64,000 bases of DNA from Oscheius dolichura. Its lineage: Eukaryota; Nematoda; Chromadorea; Rhabditida; Rhabditidae. The position numbers and the translations under genes were made by a program. This document shows positions 13,201 through 23,247 of the stretch, in pieces (position 1 is the first letter of the stretch; every line of letters starts with the position of its first letter). The notes below the pieces were generated by a model. It saw nothing but the letters and a program-made list of their open reading frames with translations. It had not been told where the DNA came from and ran no database searches. The stretch covers positions 11,160,001-11,224,000 of the forward strand of contig OW051495.1 of the NCBI GenBank assembly GCA_932521035.1, given 5' to 3'.

Positions 13201-14258
13201 TATGGGTAAGAGGATCTCTTTTGGATGGCCCACAATTTACAGAAAGCAGAAATAAACGAATATGAGAAGTCGACAATGAGGAAGGTCAAGGACCTGGAGA
13301 GGGGAGCATCTGCGGTTCCTGCAGTCGTGACAGTACCAGATTTAGCGGCAGAAGTAGTCGCCAAGTATTTCACAAGCAATCAAGTGGATCCCGCTGATGA
13401 AATCGAATGTCTCATGAAGGTTTCCTTCCCTTTTAATCAACTCTTTGAAATTATTTTTAAATAGATACAATTCAATCCACATGTGGTGCAAATTTTTGGT
13501 CATATTGTAGACAAAGGAGCGTATGTCGGAGTGCTCATGGAATACTGTAAAGGCGGCTCTCTAGAACACGGTTTGTTTAGGTTGTAACGGTTATGGGGCG
13601 TGGTTGTCACTGATGATGAAAATATTTGAAAAGTAGAATTTTTAGTAATATCGAGTGACAAATTATATTCTGAAAAACATATTGTATGGTGGACAATGCA
13701 AGCTGCCAGCGGAATCAATTTCCTCCATAAGAAAGGCATTCTCCACAGGGATATCAAACCGGCAAAGTAAGTTCTTATGATCTATCTGGCAGTTGTGCCT
13801 TTTTCATTAACCAATATCCGTTTTTAGCATGTTACTAGATTATGACCATAATTTGTTAAAAATCAGTGATTTGGGCATCTCTAAACTTTCTCCTGATACG
13901 ACAAAACCTCTATCCGAGGTGGATTTCCCTCTCACCAAATGGTTTGGAACCGAGGGATTTGTGCCCACAGATACCGTGGACTATTATTCTGCAGAAATTG
14001 ATGTTTTTGCTCTCGGACGGTCCATTTGGTCGATGATTTTTAGAGTAAAACCAGTAGAGAAAGAAGTTTCTACGAGTCTGGAAGCCGGGGTCCCTAGAAG
14101 TATTAGCAGAGAATTATGGGATGTTGTTATTCGGTAGGTTTTCTTATATTTACGAAGGGCTCCTTTACAGAATGATTGGTCCTGATAAAAGTGGAAGGCC
14201 TACAATGGAGAAGTGTTACACATCTATCAAAGAGCTTCACAGGAACAGGAATCTATAG
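10260..14258 (+). CDS. Tandem kinase B: orphan N-terminal region plus protein kinase domain
   Basis: A paralogue of the preceding gene with the same order and largely the same intron positions. The N-terminus (MSEKAVEDDEPPNQIMIHTN) aligns with MAESEEDEELFKSKMIRTN. The orphan region includes PDEIGKICRRILLYVMDHLE and FFQLLYGKYQETLLKEIE. The kinase domain has AEVVAKYF (lysine), DEIECLMK, VGVLMEYCKGGSLE, LHRDIKPAN, SDLGISKL (again DLG for DFG), FGTEGFVPTDTVDYYSAE and IDVFALGRSIWSMIF, ending MIGPDKSGRPTMEKCY. Like its neighbour it lacks a clear glycine-rich loop. Its 3' flank does not carry the 23-bp motif found after gene A. The stop at 14258 leaves 207 bp to the convergent gene. Function unknown. 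The kinase fold is certain, and the substrate and pathway cannot be read from the sequence. Confidence 0.8.
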
Positions 14259-14465
14259 AGTGTAATTTCAGTTTACCCATGATCTTCGGTATATCTTTGG
14301 AAAATGCTACAATAAACTTCTTCTTGCTAGTCGAAGTAGCATCACTTAAACTCTTGTTAGAAATCTTCCCCTGTCTGTGTTCCCGTAGTCGAAGCCAAGA
14401 TAGGGATCATTGGAGCGATCAGATGGACGCTAAATGTTCTCCACTGACCTTTACACAAATTGAAC

Positions 14466-15050
14466 TTACTGTCTCATTTTCCACCTATGGATGAATAATT
14501 TAGTGGTAAAGAAGATTGTCAATGGGATGAATATAATGTCGAACAGGAATAAGAGAAAGAAGAACACGAGGTAGACTATGGCTGAAATATTCTTCCCTTT
14601 TAAAAGTGGGCAACAGCTTACCACCCGCCGACGGGTTGTTATTGCTGCACAGATCCTTCTTTGCGGTCTGTCCCTTTACACAATCTGGTAATTTGAAGTC
14701 ATGGAAAACATTTGCAAACTGTTGAACTTGTAGTATTGTTATAAAAATTGAGCTGACTGTCTGAAAGGGATTAGCATGGGATAGAATAAAACAGAACCTA
14801 CCAAACTAGCCAAAAAAAATCCCAATTCCAGCACACCCTTCATAGTCCAACAGATGAAACTCGTCACCAAGCAAACAAAGGCAATGATATCCAAAACTGG
14901 TTGAGATCCACTGCAGAAGAGATAAATCAACGAGATGGTAGCCATGAGTATCCATGAGCAGAGGGCAGCTACAACGGCGAGTAAATGTCCTCTGACTCGA
15001 GGTGGCTCGTAGATGTTCGAAGAAGGCATATGCTGATAAGAAGGCGTCAA
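14466..15050 (-). CDS. Four-TM membrane protein, family unknown
   Basis: Three exons give about 165 residues. The short N-terminus (MTPSYQHMPSSNIYEPPRVR) is followed by four hydrophobic segments: LLAVVAALCSWILMATISL, VLDIIAFVCLVTSFICW, a third in the region ELGFFLASL-TVSSIFITIL, and AIVYLVFFFLLFLFDIIF. A hydrophilic loop with three cysteines (DC, LC and neighbours) sits between TM3 and TM4, and a basic tail (HRWKMRQ) ends the protein. The introns (36-40 nt) keep the frame. The plan is tetraspan-like, but I do not see the CCG motif of true tetraspanins. I do not recognise the family. Confidence 0.7.
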
Positions 15051-15377
15051 GCAGGGGATTAGTTCAGGTCTTCAAATGGTGATAATCGGAGTCGAAACCC
15101 TCTCTTTTGAAATAGAAAGCATATATGCCCAGGTATTGCAGACACGAGGACTAATTCGATCGCCGTTCGGTACCAAATTTCGTAGCAACTTCCATTCTTG
15201 GCCACCTTCAAGAAGGTTCAATTAAGCAAGTTCGTGGTGTTTGAAATATGCAAAACCCGCTTCATTATAAAAGTAACACGAGCGACACTACCAGGTGTAC
15301 GCAATATTCAATTAACGATGGGTTTTTCATCGCTACCCGTGGCTGGTCATTGCTGTGATCATTAGCCGTCTATCGAA

Positions 15378-16569
15378 ATGGATACTCTCTTCTTTCTCAT
15401 GACTGGTATAGCCGGTATTTTAAATCTGTGCCTACTTCCTTACATCATCTACAAGTCCAAATATGCTGTTGGCTCTTTCAAACTTATGATGATCGCCTTC
15501 GCCATTTGGAATCAGCTTGCCTTCTTTTGGGGTGACTTTGCCCGTCCGGTAAGGTTTCAGTCATCAGGGCAGTAAATCTATGTTTAGTCGTTTTTCTCGG
15601 ATGACTATACCATAATCATCTATTCCCAAGGCTATGTGAATGAGTTTGGCCCCACCATGAGTCTGATCGCTACGATTATCTCGTTCGATACCTTGCCGAC
15701 TCTTCTGCTCAACGAGTTGTATCAGTTCATCTACCGGTATATATCCCTTTGCAAGTGAGCCCGTCATACTGTAACCCAACAATCTCATAAAGATACAACT
15801 GGAGACGTGTTCTCAAAACGAAATACGTCTTAACAATAGTTATAGTCGGCCCGGCTCTCTCATTTCTGCTGTTTTCCACCGTCTGCTATTTCTTCCTCTA
15901 CCCTGATAATGAAATCTGGAGGCATATCAACAAAACCACCCGTAAATATCTAAAAACCGAGGCTAGCAATCTCGTCGGTCCGTCTGTCATGTATATGGTT
16001 CGGTCTAATTTGAATTAGAGGGGAAAATAGCTTTTAGACAGTGGAAAGCGACGGCTCTCACAGTATCAGATGGGCCAACTGCCTTGGGGTATTCTTCTTC
16101 ATCGTGTTCAATTCAATAACAGCAGCGGCTGGCATACTGCTCGCCTGTCGGATACATCACTCATTGAATCAGGTCTTAATCAACAGTTCAGCGAAGTCAA
16201 CGACCATTTAGAATCTGATTAGTGAGCATAGTAAACATGTTCACACCACCGTCTTCCACATGCTGATTGCTCAATCCATTATTCCGCTGCTCTTTCACCT
16301 GCCGGCTCTCGCCCTATTTTTCAGTCCATTATTTTTCGCGTCGTATAAGTGAGTCAGCCTAATTATTCTCCTTGAACCACAAATTCAGCGGGTTAGATTT
16401 CATCACGTATGTCATAATGATGGCCCCCCTCCTGGAACCCCTAATTGCTATTTACTTTTTGAACGCGGGTATGTTCAAACGATGGTTTCGACTGTGCCTT
16501 CGACGGAAGCAGACAACAAAATTGGCTCCGCTTGTGATTAATTCGAACAGTTTTTCTGATAGACGATAA
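15378..16569 (+). CDS. 7TM chemoreceptor, Str-superfamily-like
   Basis: The protein has about 320 residues and seven hydrophobic segments, starting MDTLFFLMTGIAGILNLCLL. TM5-7 carry HMLIAQSIIPLLFHLPALAL and APLLEPLIAIYFLNAGMFKR. The ending resembles the P-L-x-x-I-x-x-x-x-x-Y/F-R motif of Str/Srj receptors. The cytoplasmic tail is short and basic (LRRKQTTK). At least five short introns interrupt it; the one at 15742-15792 carries the codon split CG|A. It is probably expressed in sensory neurons, by family inference only. It ends 29 bp from the convergent dehydrogenase. Confidence 0.8.
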
Positions 16570-16598
16570 AATACTATCACGTTGAATTTATTCTACGA

Positions 16599-17546
16599 CT
16601 AGAAAGGGATAACCTCTCCAGTTCTTGTGAAACACCCTCCATTTTGTTCCTTCGTCAATTTGTAGATGGTTGGAACCAGCTGCTCCATGGATTCATCCAC
16701 CTGGAAAAGCGACGTATCCAACGTTTTAACCTAAAATTACCGTAAGATCGGCATCAGAGCCGCCCATGTCTGTCTTTACCCATCCTGGTGAAAACGCCAC
16801 AGAGAGGATCCCATAACGCTGCAGATCAATCGCCATAGTTTTTGTAATCGAATTCAATGCTGTCTGAATAACTTCTGCTGGGGGTAATCAGTGTTCTACC
16901 TTGCTAGTTCTGTAAGCCAAAAGACCAGTCGGATTGGAGCCGGTATCATTGGCCCCGATGGAAGCGAAATAGGATGAAATGTTGACGATAGCCGCTCGGG
17001 AAATACCCCAACTGTTGTGGTCAGCATTGGCAGCGGCGAGTTTCAAGAGGGGAAGGAAATACTGGAAGAAGAGATAATAACTAGTGGAGGAGAAATAAGA
17101 ACCTGGGTCAGAATAGTTACGGATACTGCATTGGTCACCAGGACCGACGTCATAATTTCCCTCTTGGGCTTCTGGTCGGTGCAGTATTCGGTGGCGATTC
17201 CAGCGTTATTTATCAACAAGTTCAATCCATCCTGACCGACTATGCTATCAATCTGACCAGTTTTTATCAGTCTACGAGTTCCTCCTGGACTAACCGCGCA
17301 CACCGCCTCCTTTATCGAGTTGTCACAATTTACATCCAGTTCAATTAGATGAAGTCGAGGGTCGCTGATGTCTGATAAGGTCTGAAACACATTTTGACTA
17401 GGAAATAAACAACTGAATACCTCCGATGATAAACTGCGCGTGCCGGCAAAGACATGGTTAACATCCTTATCGGCGAGGAAAGCCTTGACCAAGCCGAGGC
17501 CAATTCCACGATTTGCTCCAGTAATTAAAACACTTTGAGGAGACAT
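16599..17546 (-). CDS. Short-chain dehydrogenase/reductase (C-factor-like SDR)
   Basis: A classical SDR of about 250 residues. The cofactor motif is [10 protein letters not shown] near the N-terminus. The adenine-ring/acidic region is LIELDVNCD, the structural motif NNAG is in LLINNAGIA, and the catalytic Y-x-x-x-K is YRTSKAALN, preceded by the serine in VNISSYFA. It ends [10 protein letters not shown]. The start at 17546 places the Rossmann motif at residue 9, normal for the family. It resembles nematode carbonyl-reductase/C-factor-like enzymes. NADP(H) is probable because of the basic residue in TGANRG, but the substrate is unknown. The four introns found are all under 60 nt. Confidence 0.88.
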
Positions 17547-18085
17547 TCAGAGGAGCAAAACAAAAATAAAAGAGCCAAAGAGCGAAAAAGGTAGCAAGTG
17601 GCGCAATAACGTGGCGCTGATAAGAAGGAAGCATCAGGCTACAATGAACGGTGAAAACTGCGATTTCCTTTACAAATATCGGTAAACTTGGTGAATGACA
17701 TCGGATCTTACTTTGAAATTCGACCTTCCATTCAATCGTAGGGTAGATCATTTCATTCATGGAGTACTGCAAGCTCTCCCAAGATAATGAGAAGATATCG
17801 AAGCTAAAATAGGCGACTATGCCTCCTTATGCACGCGATAGAGCACCAAACTTGCAAGGCGAAGATCGAGGACTCAATATCTAGGTTGGTCAATCGATTT
17901 TTGCTCAGTGCGTAACACGAGAACCCAGGAACTGGCCCGGTATTGTTTACACGTAGTGTTCGAGTGCAGATAAGAAGACGAGAGTAGTCTTCTTATCTTC
18001 TAATTTGGCAGCTAAAGAATCTTTTTTTATGTTGTTTTCTCATCTATTTTATCACTTGAGCAACTCATCTTTTTCAGATATCAAA
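17547..18085. other. Divergent promoter region
   Basis: Lies between the SDR (minus) and kinase-kelch (plus) start codons, so it probably serves both. A polypyrimidine tract and AG (ttttcag, 18071-18077) lies eight bases before the kinase-kelch ATG and is a good spliced-leader acceptor candidate. No other gene is seen. Confidence 0.45.
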
Positions 18086-20522
18086 ATGAGTGAAGATAAC
18101 GATTCAATTGTGGAAATTCACGCATTTCAATCGTTTCAATTGTTCAAGCAGCAGGAAATAATAAACAGATTGGAAAGAGAAAAAGAAACATTGGAAGAGA
18201 GGATACGAAAACTTGAACTGGCAAGCAAGCGTGAGCTTTCTTTTTTTTACAGCAAAATATAATCTATTTTTCAGAATCGTGCAGTAAAAATTTTGACAAC
18301 GGTAAGAAATTGATACTTTCTCAAAGAATTGAAAGTTTTCTTTAAAGAGATGCCGTTTTATACTCACGCGGACTTCATAAGTTTGGAACATATAGTACAC
18401 GGCGGCGGGGGGATGATTTCTATAGGAAAACTTGATGATTTTGGGTTAATTTTTTTGTAAAAAAAAGCAGGAACCGATTATTTTAGGCGAATCGCTGTTA
18501 AACAGTTCTTCACATCAAGAGAACACCCCCTGGAGCGATTCAAAAAGGAGATAGAAATCCTTATCAAGGTATTTCTCATTTTATTTGGCTTCCATAAGGG
18601 GCCCGTTGCTTGTTTAGTTCTTCCACTTGGGCTTTACTCACACGAAAACTGCATTTCCAGCACAGGCATCCAAATATCGTCAATTTGTACGGAATTCTCT
18701 GGGACGGCCACAATAAATCAATTTATTTGGGCTACGTGATGGAATATATCGAAGCAGGAAGTCTTAACAAGAGTTTGTACCATTTTAAAACTAACCTTTA
18801 AAGCTTTAGTCATTTACGATAGAGCGAAGACATACGATTTGTTGGAAATATGCAGTTGGATCGAACAAATTGCCCGAGGCTTACAGTTTCTGCACAAATA
18901 TGGAATTATCCACAGGGATATTAAGCCGGACAAGTAGAAGGACGCCTGTTATTAAAACCCCAAGTTGGCTTTAGTATCCTTGTTGCCGGATCTACGTTGA
19001 AATTGGCCGATTTCGGAATAGCCAGGAATGTTAATGGAGCTACAACGGCAGGGTGAGTCGAGGTATCATCATACATCCGATTTTGTTGGGATCAGCTAGC
19101 AAAATGGTTCAACCCTTTCTATTTAGCGGTGGCACGCATCGTTATATGGCACCGGAGGTGATTTCTACGGGAAAGTGCAGCCCTGGTTCCGATATCCATT
19201 CACTGGGAATAACTATTTGGGAAATATATCATAGAAAGTAAATATGCATCGTTTTTTAAACCTTCTTACTTCAGAATGCCATATTTTCAATTGGGAGACG
19301 CCACAGGATACACTTTTTGTAATACAATTATCGGTGGAGTCCGTCCGACAATTGAACTAGATAAAATGGATGAAGATATGAAAACATTACTACAAAAGTA
19401 GGGCAACGGCTAGACCTTCACATTTCAGTTTAGCTGTTGGCAGGAAAATTCATGCGATAGGCCGACAGCAAAACAAATTGCGGATTGTATTGGAATAAAA
19501 GCGGAATCTCTCTCGAAACAACAAATGGAATGGAAAACGGTGAGTTGTTCTCTGGATTGAGTTATTAACATTTTAGATTTTGATTGTGGGAGGTCTCAAA
19601 AATCACGGCACTGTGAAGAGTGGTATGGCGGTATTGAGTGGTGACAGATCCGAATGGATAGAGACGGAACTGACGCTGCCTTATAGTGCCTGGTGCAGTG
19701 GTGCTGTATATCTTAACGGCGAAATCTATCTATTTGGTGGCCAAGACAATCTTAAAACTACTTATAAACTGGACAAAAATATGGAATGGATACGGCTGGC
19801 AGATATGAATGATGGACGGAAATTTATTGCAAATAATTGTCTGGAATGGAACGGTTACATTTGGGTATTTGGAGGACAAGATAATGAAGACACCTGTCTA
19901 AAAAGTGTGGAACGTTATGATCCGACGGCGGATAAATGGACACGAATGCCGTAAGTTTCAATTAATCCTTACTGGGCTGGGAATGAATATAAAGCGTTTC
20001 AGAGATATGAAATATCCCAGATATTCTTCAGCTGCAACATTATGGAAAGATAGAATATTTATTTGTGGTGGATGGACTACTGATGGCTCCCTCGCGAAAG
20101 TTGTGGAATGTTTCAATCCTGAGGATGGCAGTTGGATTGAGTTCACTACTGCGCCAACGCTCCTCGGCGGCCTTTCTCTCATTTCTTATGGAAATAAGCT
20201 CGTTTTAATGGGAGGCACTAGTGGAGGAGCACACCTCAACACCGTATGGGAATTAGAACTACTACAGCCAAATGCTCAATGGAAACGGCTGCCGGCCATG
20301 AAATATGGCTGCATATGGCTAGGTGCAATAACGCTGGACAGTAAAATTTATGCAATGGGAGGAAGTAAGAAAATTGGTACGGACACGGATCGCGTTGAAA
20401 TATTCGACGGGGAAAGGTGGCGAGATGCACCGGCTCTTCCTGATAAATGGTGTAATATGTCCTCTATGATTATTCCCCAAAGTTTTGCTGATACTCTTTC
20501 TCATTACTATAATGCTAAATAA
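18086..20522 (+). CDS. Coiled-coil, protein kinase and kelch-repeat fusion
   Basis: The N-terminus has a coiled coil (QEIINRLEREKETLEER...). A complete protein kinase domain follows: glycine-rich stretch (HGGGGMISIG), beta3 lysine in RRIAVKQF, alphaC glutamate in KKEIEIL, hinge YVMEYIEAGSL, HRDIKPDN, ADFGIAR, GGTHRYMAPEV and SLGITIWEIYHRKMPYF, ending CWQENSCDRPTAKQI. The kinase looks active and resembles TKL/MAP3K-type domains. From about 19560 the same frame continues into a kelch beta-propeller of about six blades. Examples are YLNGEIYLFGGQDN, WNGYIWVFGGQDN, WKDRIFICGGWT, LVLMGGTSGG and DSKIYAMGGSK. The exon carrying the kinase end runs into the first blade through a normal short intron (about 19541-19576). 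One junction, near 18446-18485, does not join cleanly in frame. A scaffold or substrate-recruiting role for the propeller is inference. Confidence 0.82.
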
Positions 20523-20735
20523 AAAATAGCATATTATGATGATGGTTCTTTCCAGGAGTTACCCGGTTAGTCTTGGATACATCTTACTGAAAGCCGCCCG
20601 CCGCCTCCGCCCTAGAAAGTGCAAGATAATCTAGTCACTAATTGCCCCTACCTCTAATTATACCTTCTGCTTGTTTTGAAGTCCTTATCACCTCTCGCCA
20701 ACATATTGATCATCACAAAAAGCCTCATCTCTGAC

Positions 20736-20979
20736 ATGGCTAGCTCTACTTACGCTTCTCTGGAAATGGATCAGCCGGAAGAAAGCACTGGCTGTGCTCA
20801 ACGTATACAAAATGGTGCCTATATTTGGTATGCTACAAAATGGCCTCGTAAGTTGTTTCACCTAGAAAGATCATAAAGCAGCATTTCAAGTAAAGATGCT
20901 AACCATTGTGATTGTTGCCGTGCTAACTATGTTTGTTGTCTATCTCATCTCGTCGATTCTGGTTGAAATTATTCATTAA
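20736..20979 (+). CDS. Small single-pass membrane protein
   Basis: Two exons give about 70 residues: MASSTYASLEMDQPEE..., then IWYATKWPPFQVKM and one strong TM segment (LTIVIVAVLTMFVVYLISSI) ending VEIIH. The 32-nt intron (20850-20882 region) has good GTAAG and CAG ends and keeps the frame. No family is recognised. The topology suggests a short cytoplasmic N-terminus with a C-terminal anchor. Confidence 0.55.
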
Positions 20980-21369
20980 ATTCTTTGAAACCCGTGATGA
21001 ACCAGTGATACTGTCTAATAAATTTAATTGTCGTCCTTTTAAAAAACTCTTGAACTGTCAATGATGGCAAGTAATAGGAACAGTTTCATGGAAAATCCAA
21101 GCTGATACGTTGTTTGAGATTCAGAGAGAATCAAGATCCAAATGAGGATGAAAAGAAGCTTCTCGTTCACGGAATCCGGAAGGCTGATCCCATCTTTCTC
21201 CAAAGACAGACTCAAAACCTGAGATCTCCCTGTCTCTCCAAACTTCTTCCTCTACTTATTCCGTTTACTTCGTCCGTCACGCAATGCAAAAACATTGAAT
21301 TGTATCCTTTCCCGTGGCCTTTGCATTTCCTCAGAATCAATTTCACTACCCTGTTAACCTGCCCCCGCT

Positions 21370-21667
21370 ATGTACTGGGGTGGAATTATCTGGTGGCTGA
21401 ATACCGTCTTTCTGGCTAGTCTCATGGTTATTAAACCCCATTGGAGATCGACTACAATGTCCAGAGAAGGTAGGAAACACTTTTGATTTGGATAATTTCA
21501 TTTCAGAGAAGATGGAAGTGTCCAGCTTCCTCGAGACCATGATGGCCTTCCAATTCGTGACAATCTACGTTGTTTGTATGTTTTACTTCTTCTGGCCGTA
21601 TCAGATCCGAATCACGAGAGGAGAAAAGCTAGTCGTCTCATTGGAAGATGAGTACGCCTTCTTTTGA
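21370..21667 (+). CDS. Small two-TM protein
   Basis: Two exons joined by a 37-nt intron give about 87 residues. They are MYWGGIIWWLNTVFLASLMV (first TM), a basic linker with PHWRSTTMSREEK, FQFVTIYVVCMFYFFW (second TM), then PYQIRITRGEKLVVSLEDEYAFF. No homologue is recognised. The two clean hydrophobic segments and an in-frame GT-AG intron are the only support. Confidence 0.5.
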
Positions 21668-21895
21668 TTAGTCTGGTTGGACCGAATCGTTGTTCTCCGA
21701 ATTGATTTCATCAGCTTATCCTTTCATAAAGATTTACACGACAGATTTAAGGATTTACGACGGGGGAGGGATTAGAACTACTGGCTGAAATTGTAGCGGT
21801 TGTCAAAAATGCTATGGGAAAACTGCCGTTATTTCCGTTACTCTCTGGTATTCCGTTAAGATTTGTGTAAAGGTTTCAATGTTTCATTTCTTCAT

Positions 21896-23082
21896 CTACG
21901 TATGTATATTAGAAGTAGGGGACACTTGGACAATTTTGATCACGTGTGTCTTCCATATGAGATTCCTCAATCCATCTTGTAGTGTTGAACTGCATAAGAG
22001 AATAATAAAAGCTGGAAGGAGGGTCAACGTGTCCGAGACAAAGGAAATTGCTGCCACCGCGAACTTGCTCTGTGTCTCTCCCACCAGCTATAACATTTTC
22101 ATATGTTCGCCATGTTCAAAACTTACGAGAACAACCACGGCAAAGGCCTGGGTGCCAAAAATTATAATATTGTGGATAAAGAGTTTGAGATCATTGGATC
22201 TTGTGACCTTACCGGCGTAATTGGGACGCTAAAGGGTTGCTGGAGTTGGCTCTTCAAAAAGATACTTACTCTCCAAAACAGGATGAAGACTACACCGTTC
22301 AACGCCGTGGTGAATACGGTAAGGACAATCATGGCTTTGGTTAAGTGTGACATTATGTTTGGCAAAGTCTGGAAGAATCATTCGGAAATAAAGTCAGTTA
22401 TCCCAAGATAAGCGGCCCTTTCTTAGCCTTGGGTCAAGAGTATTTCAGCAAATCTTCCCTCCCTTGTAGTTTCCCCTCCTTTTTTAGTGACTGATCGAAA
22501 CCTACCGGAGTAGAGCTGTGAACACCATAGTTATTTGTCTCCGCTTTGTAATAATACTCTGTATTGGTCATAGCAAGAGGATAGGTCGAGATAAACGGTA
22601 GGAAGTAGATGATCACAATTGAAGGGATAAAGCAGACCCTCCAAATCTGGAGTTTCTCTTTATTACCTTCTAGAAAAAGCCTACCTTCTCATACAATACA
22701 GGAAAGGCGATGGCCGTAACCCGGTTGATAGCAAACAAAGCATTCATCTGATACTGGACAAAGGCGAAATGGAGCATCATACAGTACATAAACTCCAGTC
22801 CAAATATGTATTTCGCTTCGAAGATTGGTGAAAGAAATTCGTCTTTATGAGTCTGTTCCGGGAGTCGGAGAGTCAGTAAGGAGTTGAAATAGGTCAAACA
22901 GTTCTGAACCCCGTAAACTTTAAAAAAACACCTACAAAAACAGAAGAGGCGAAGTAGATCTTGAAAAAGGATCCTTTGAAGCTTTTCCAGTTTTTCAGAA
23001 TGACAGTACACTCTAGAATATAGAGGAAAACTGACAGAAGAGCCAGGGATACAGTAAGATAGAAGGCCCACGGAGGTAACAT
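21896..23082 (-). CDS. Serpentine receptor class gamma (Srg)
   Basis: Six exons give about 310 residues. TM1 is AFYLTVSLALLSVFLYIL and is followed by KGSFFKIYFASSVF, a typical Srg intracellular loop. The diagnostic TM3 segment QMNALFAINRVTAIAFPVLYEKIW is present in pieces across an intron; NRVTAIAFP is the Srg counterpart of the DRY region. Later segments are IPSIVIIYFLPFISTYPL, HLTKAMIVLTVFTTALNGVV, NIIIFGTQAFAVVVL and FVSDTLTLLPAFIILLCSS. The intron between TM4 and TM5 is longer than usual (about 155 nt). It is likely a chemosensory receptor, by family. Confidence 0.82.
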
Positions 23083-23247
23083 TTTCGGGGATGAGCTTCA
23101 ATCAACTGGCTCAAAGGTGGCCATTCACAATTGAGGAGCTCTTCTTCTTCTAGGTGATCCCGTGACGAAAGGGAAGCAAAAAGTTACCGGTTATCTTGCC
23201 AAAATCTAAAGAGCAAGTGAAACAGAAGAAGATAAATGAAAACATAT

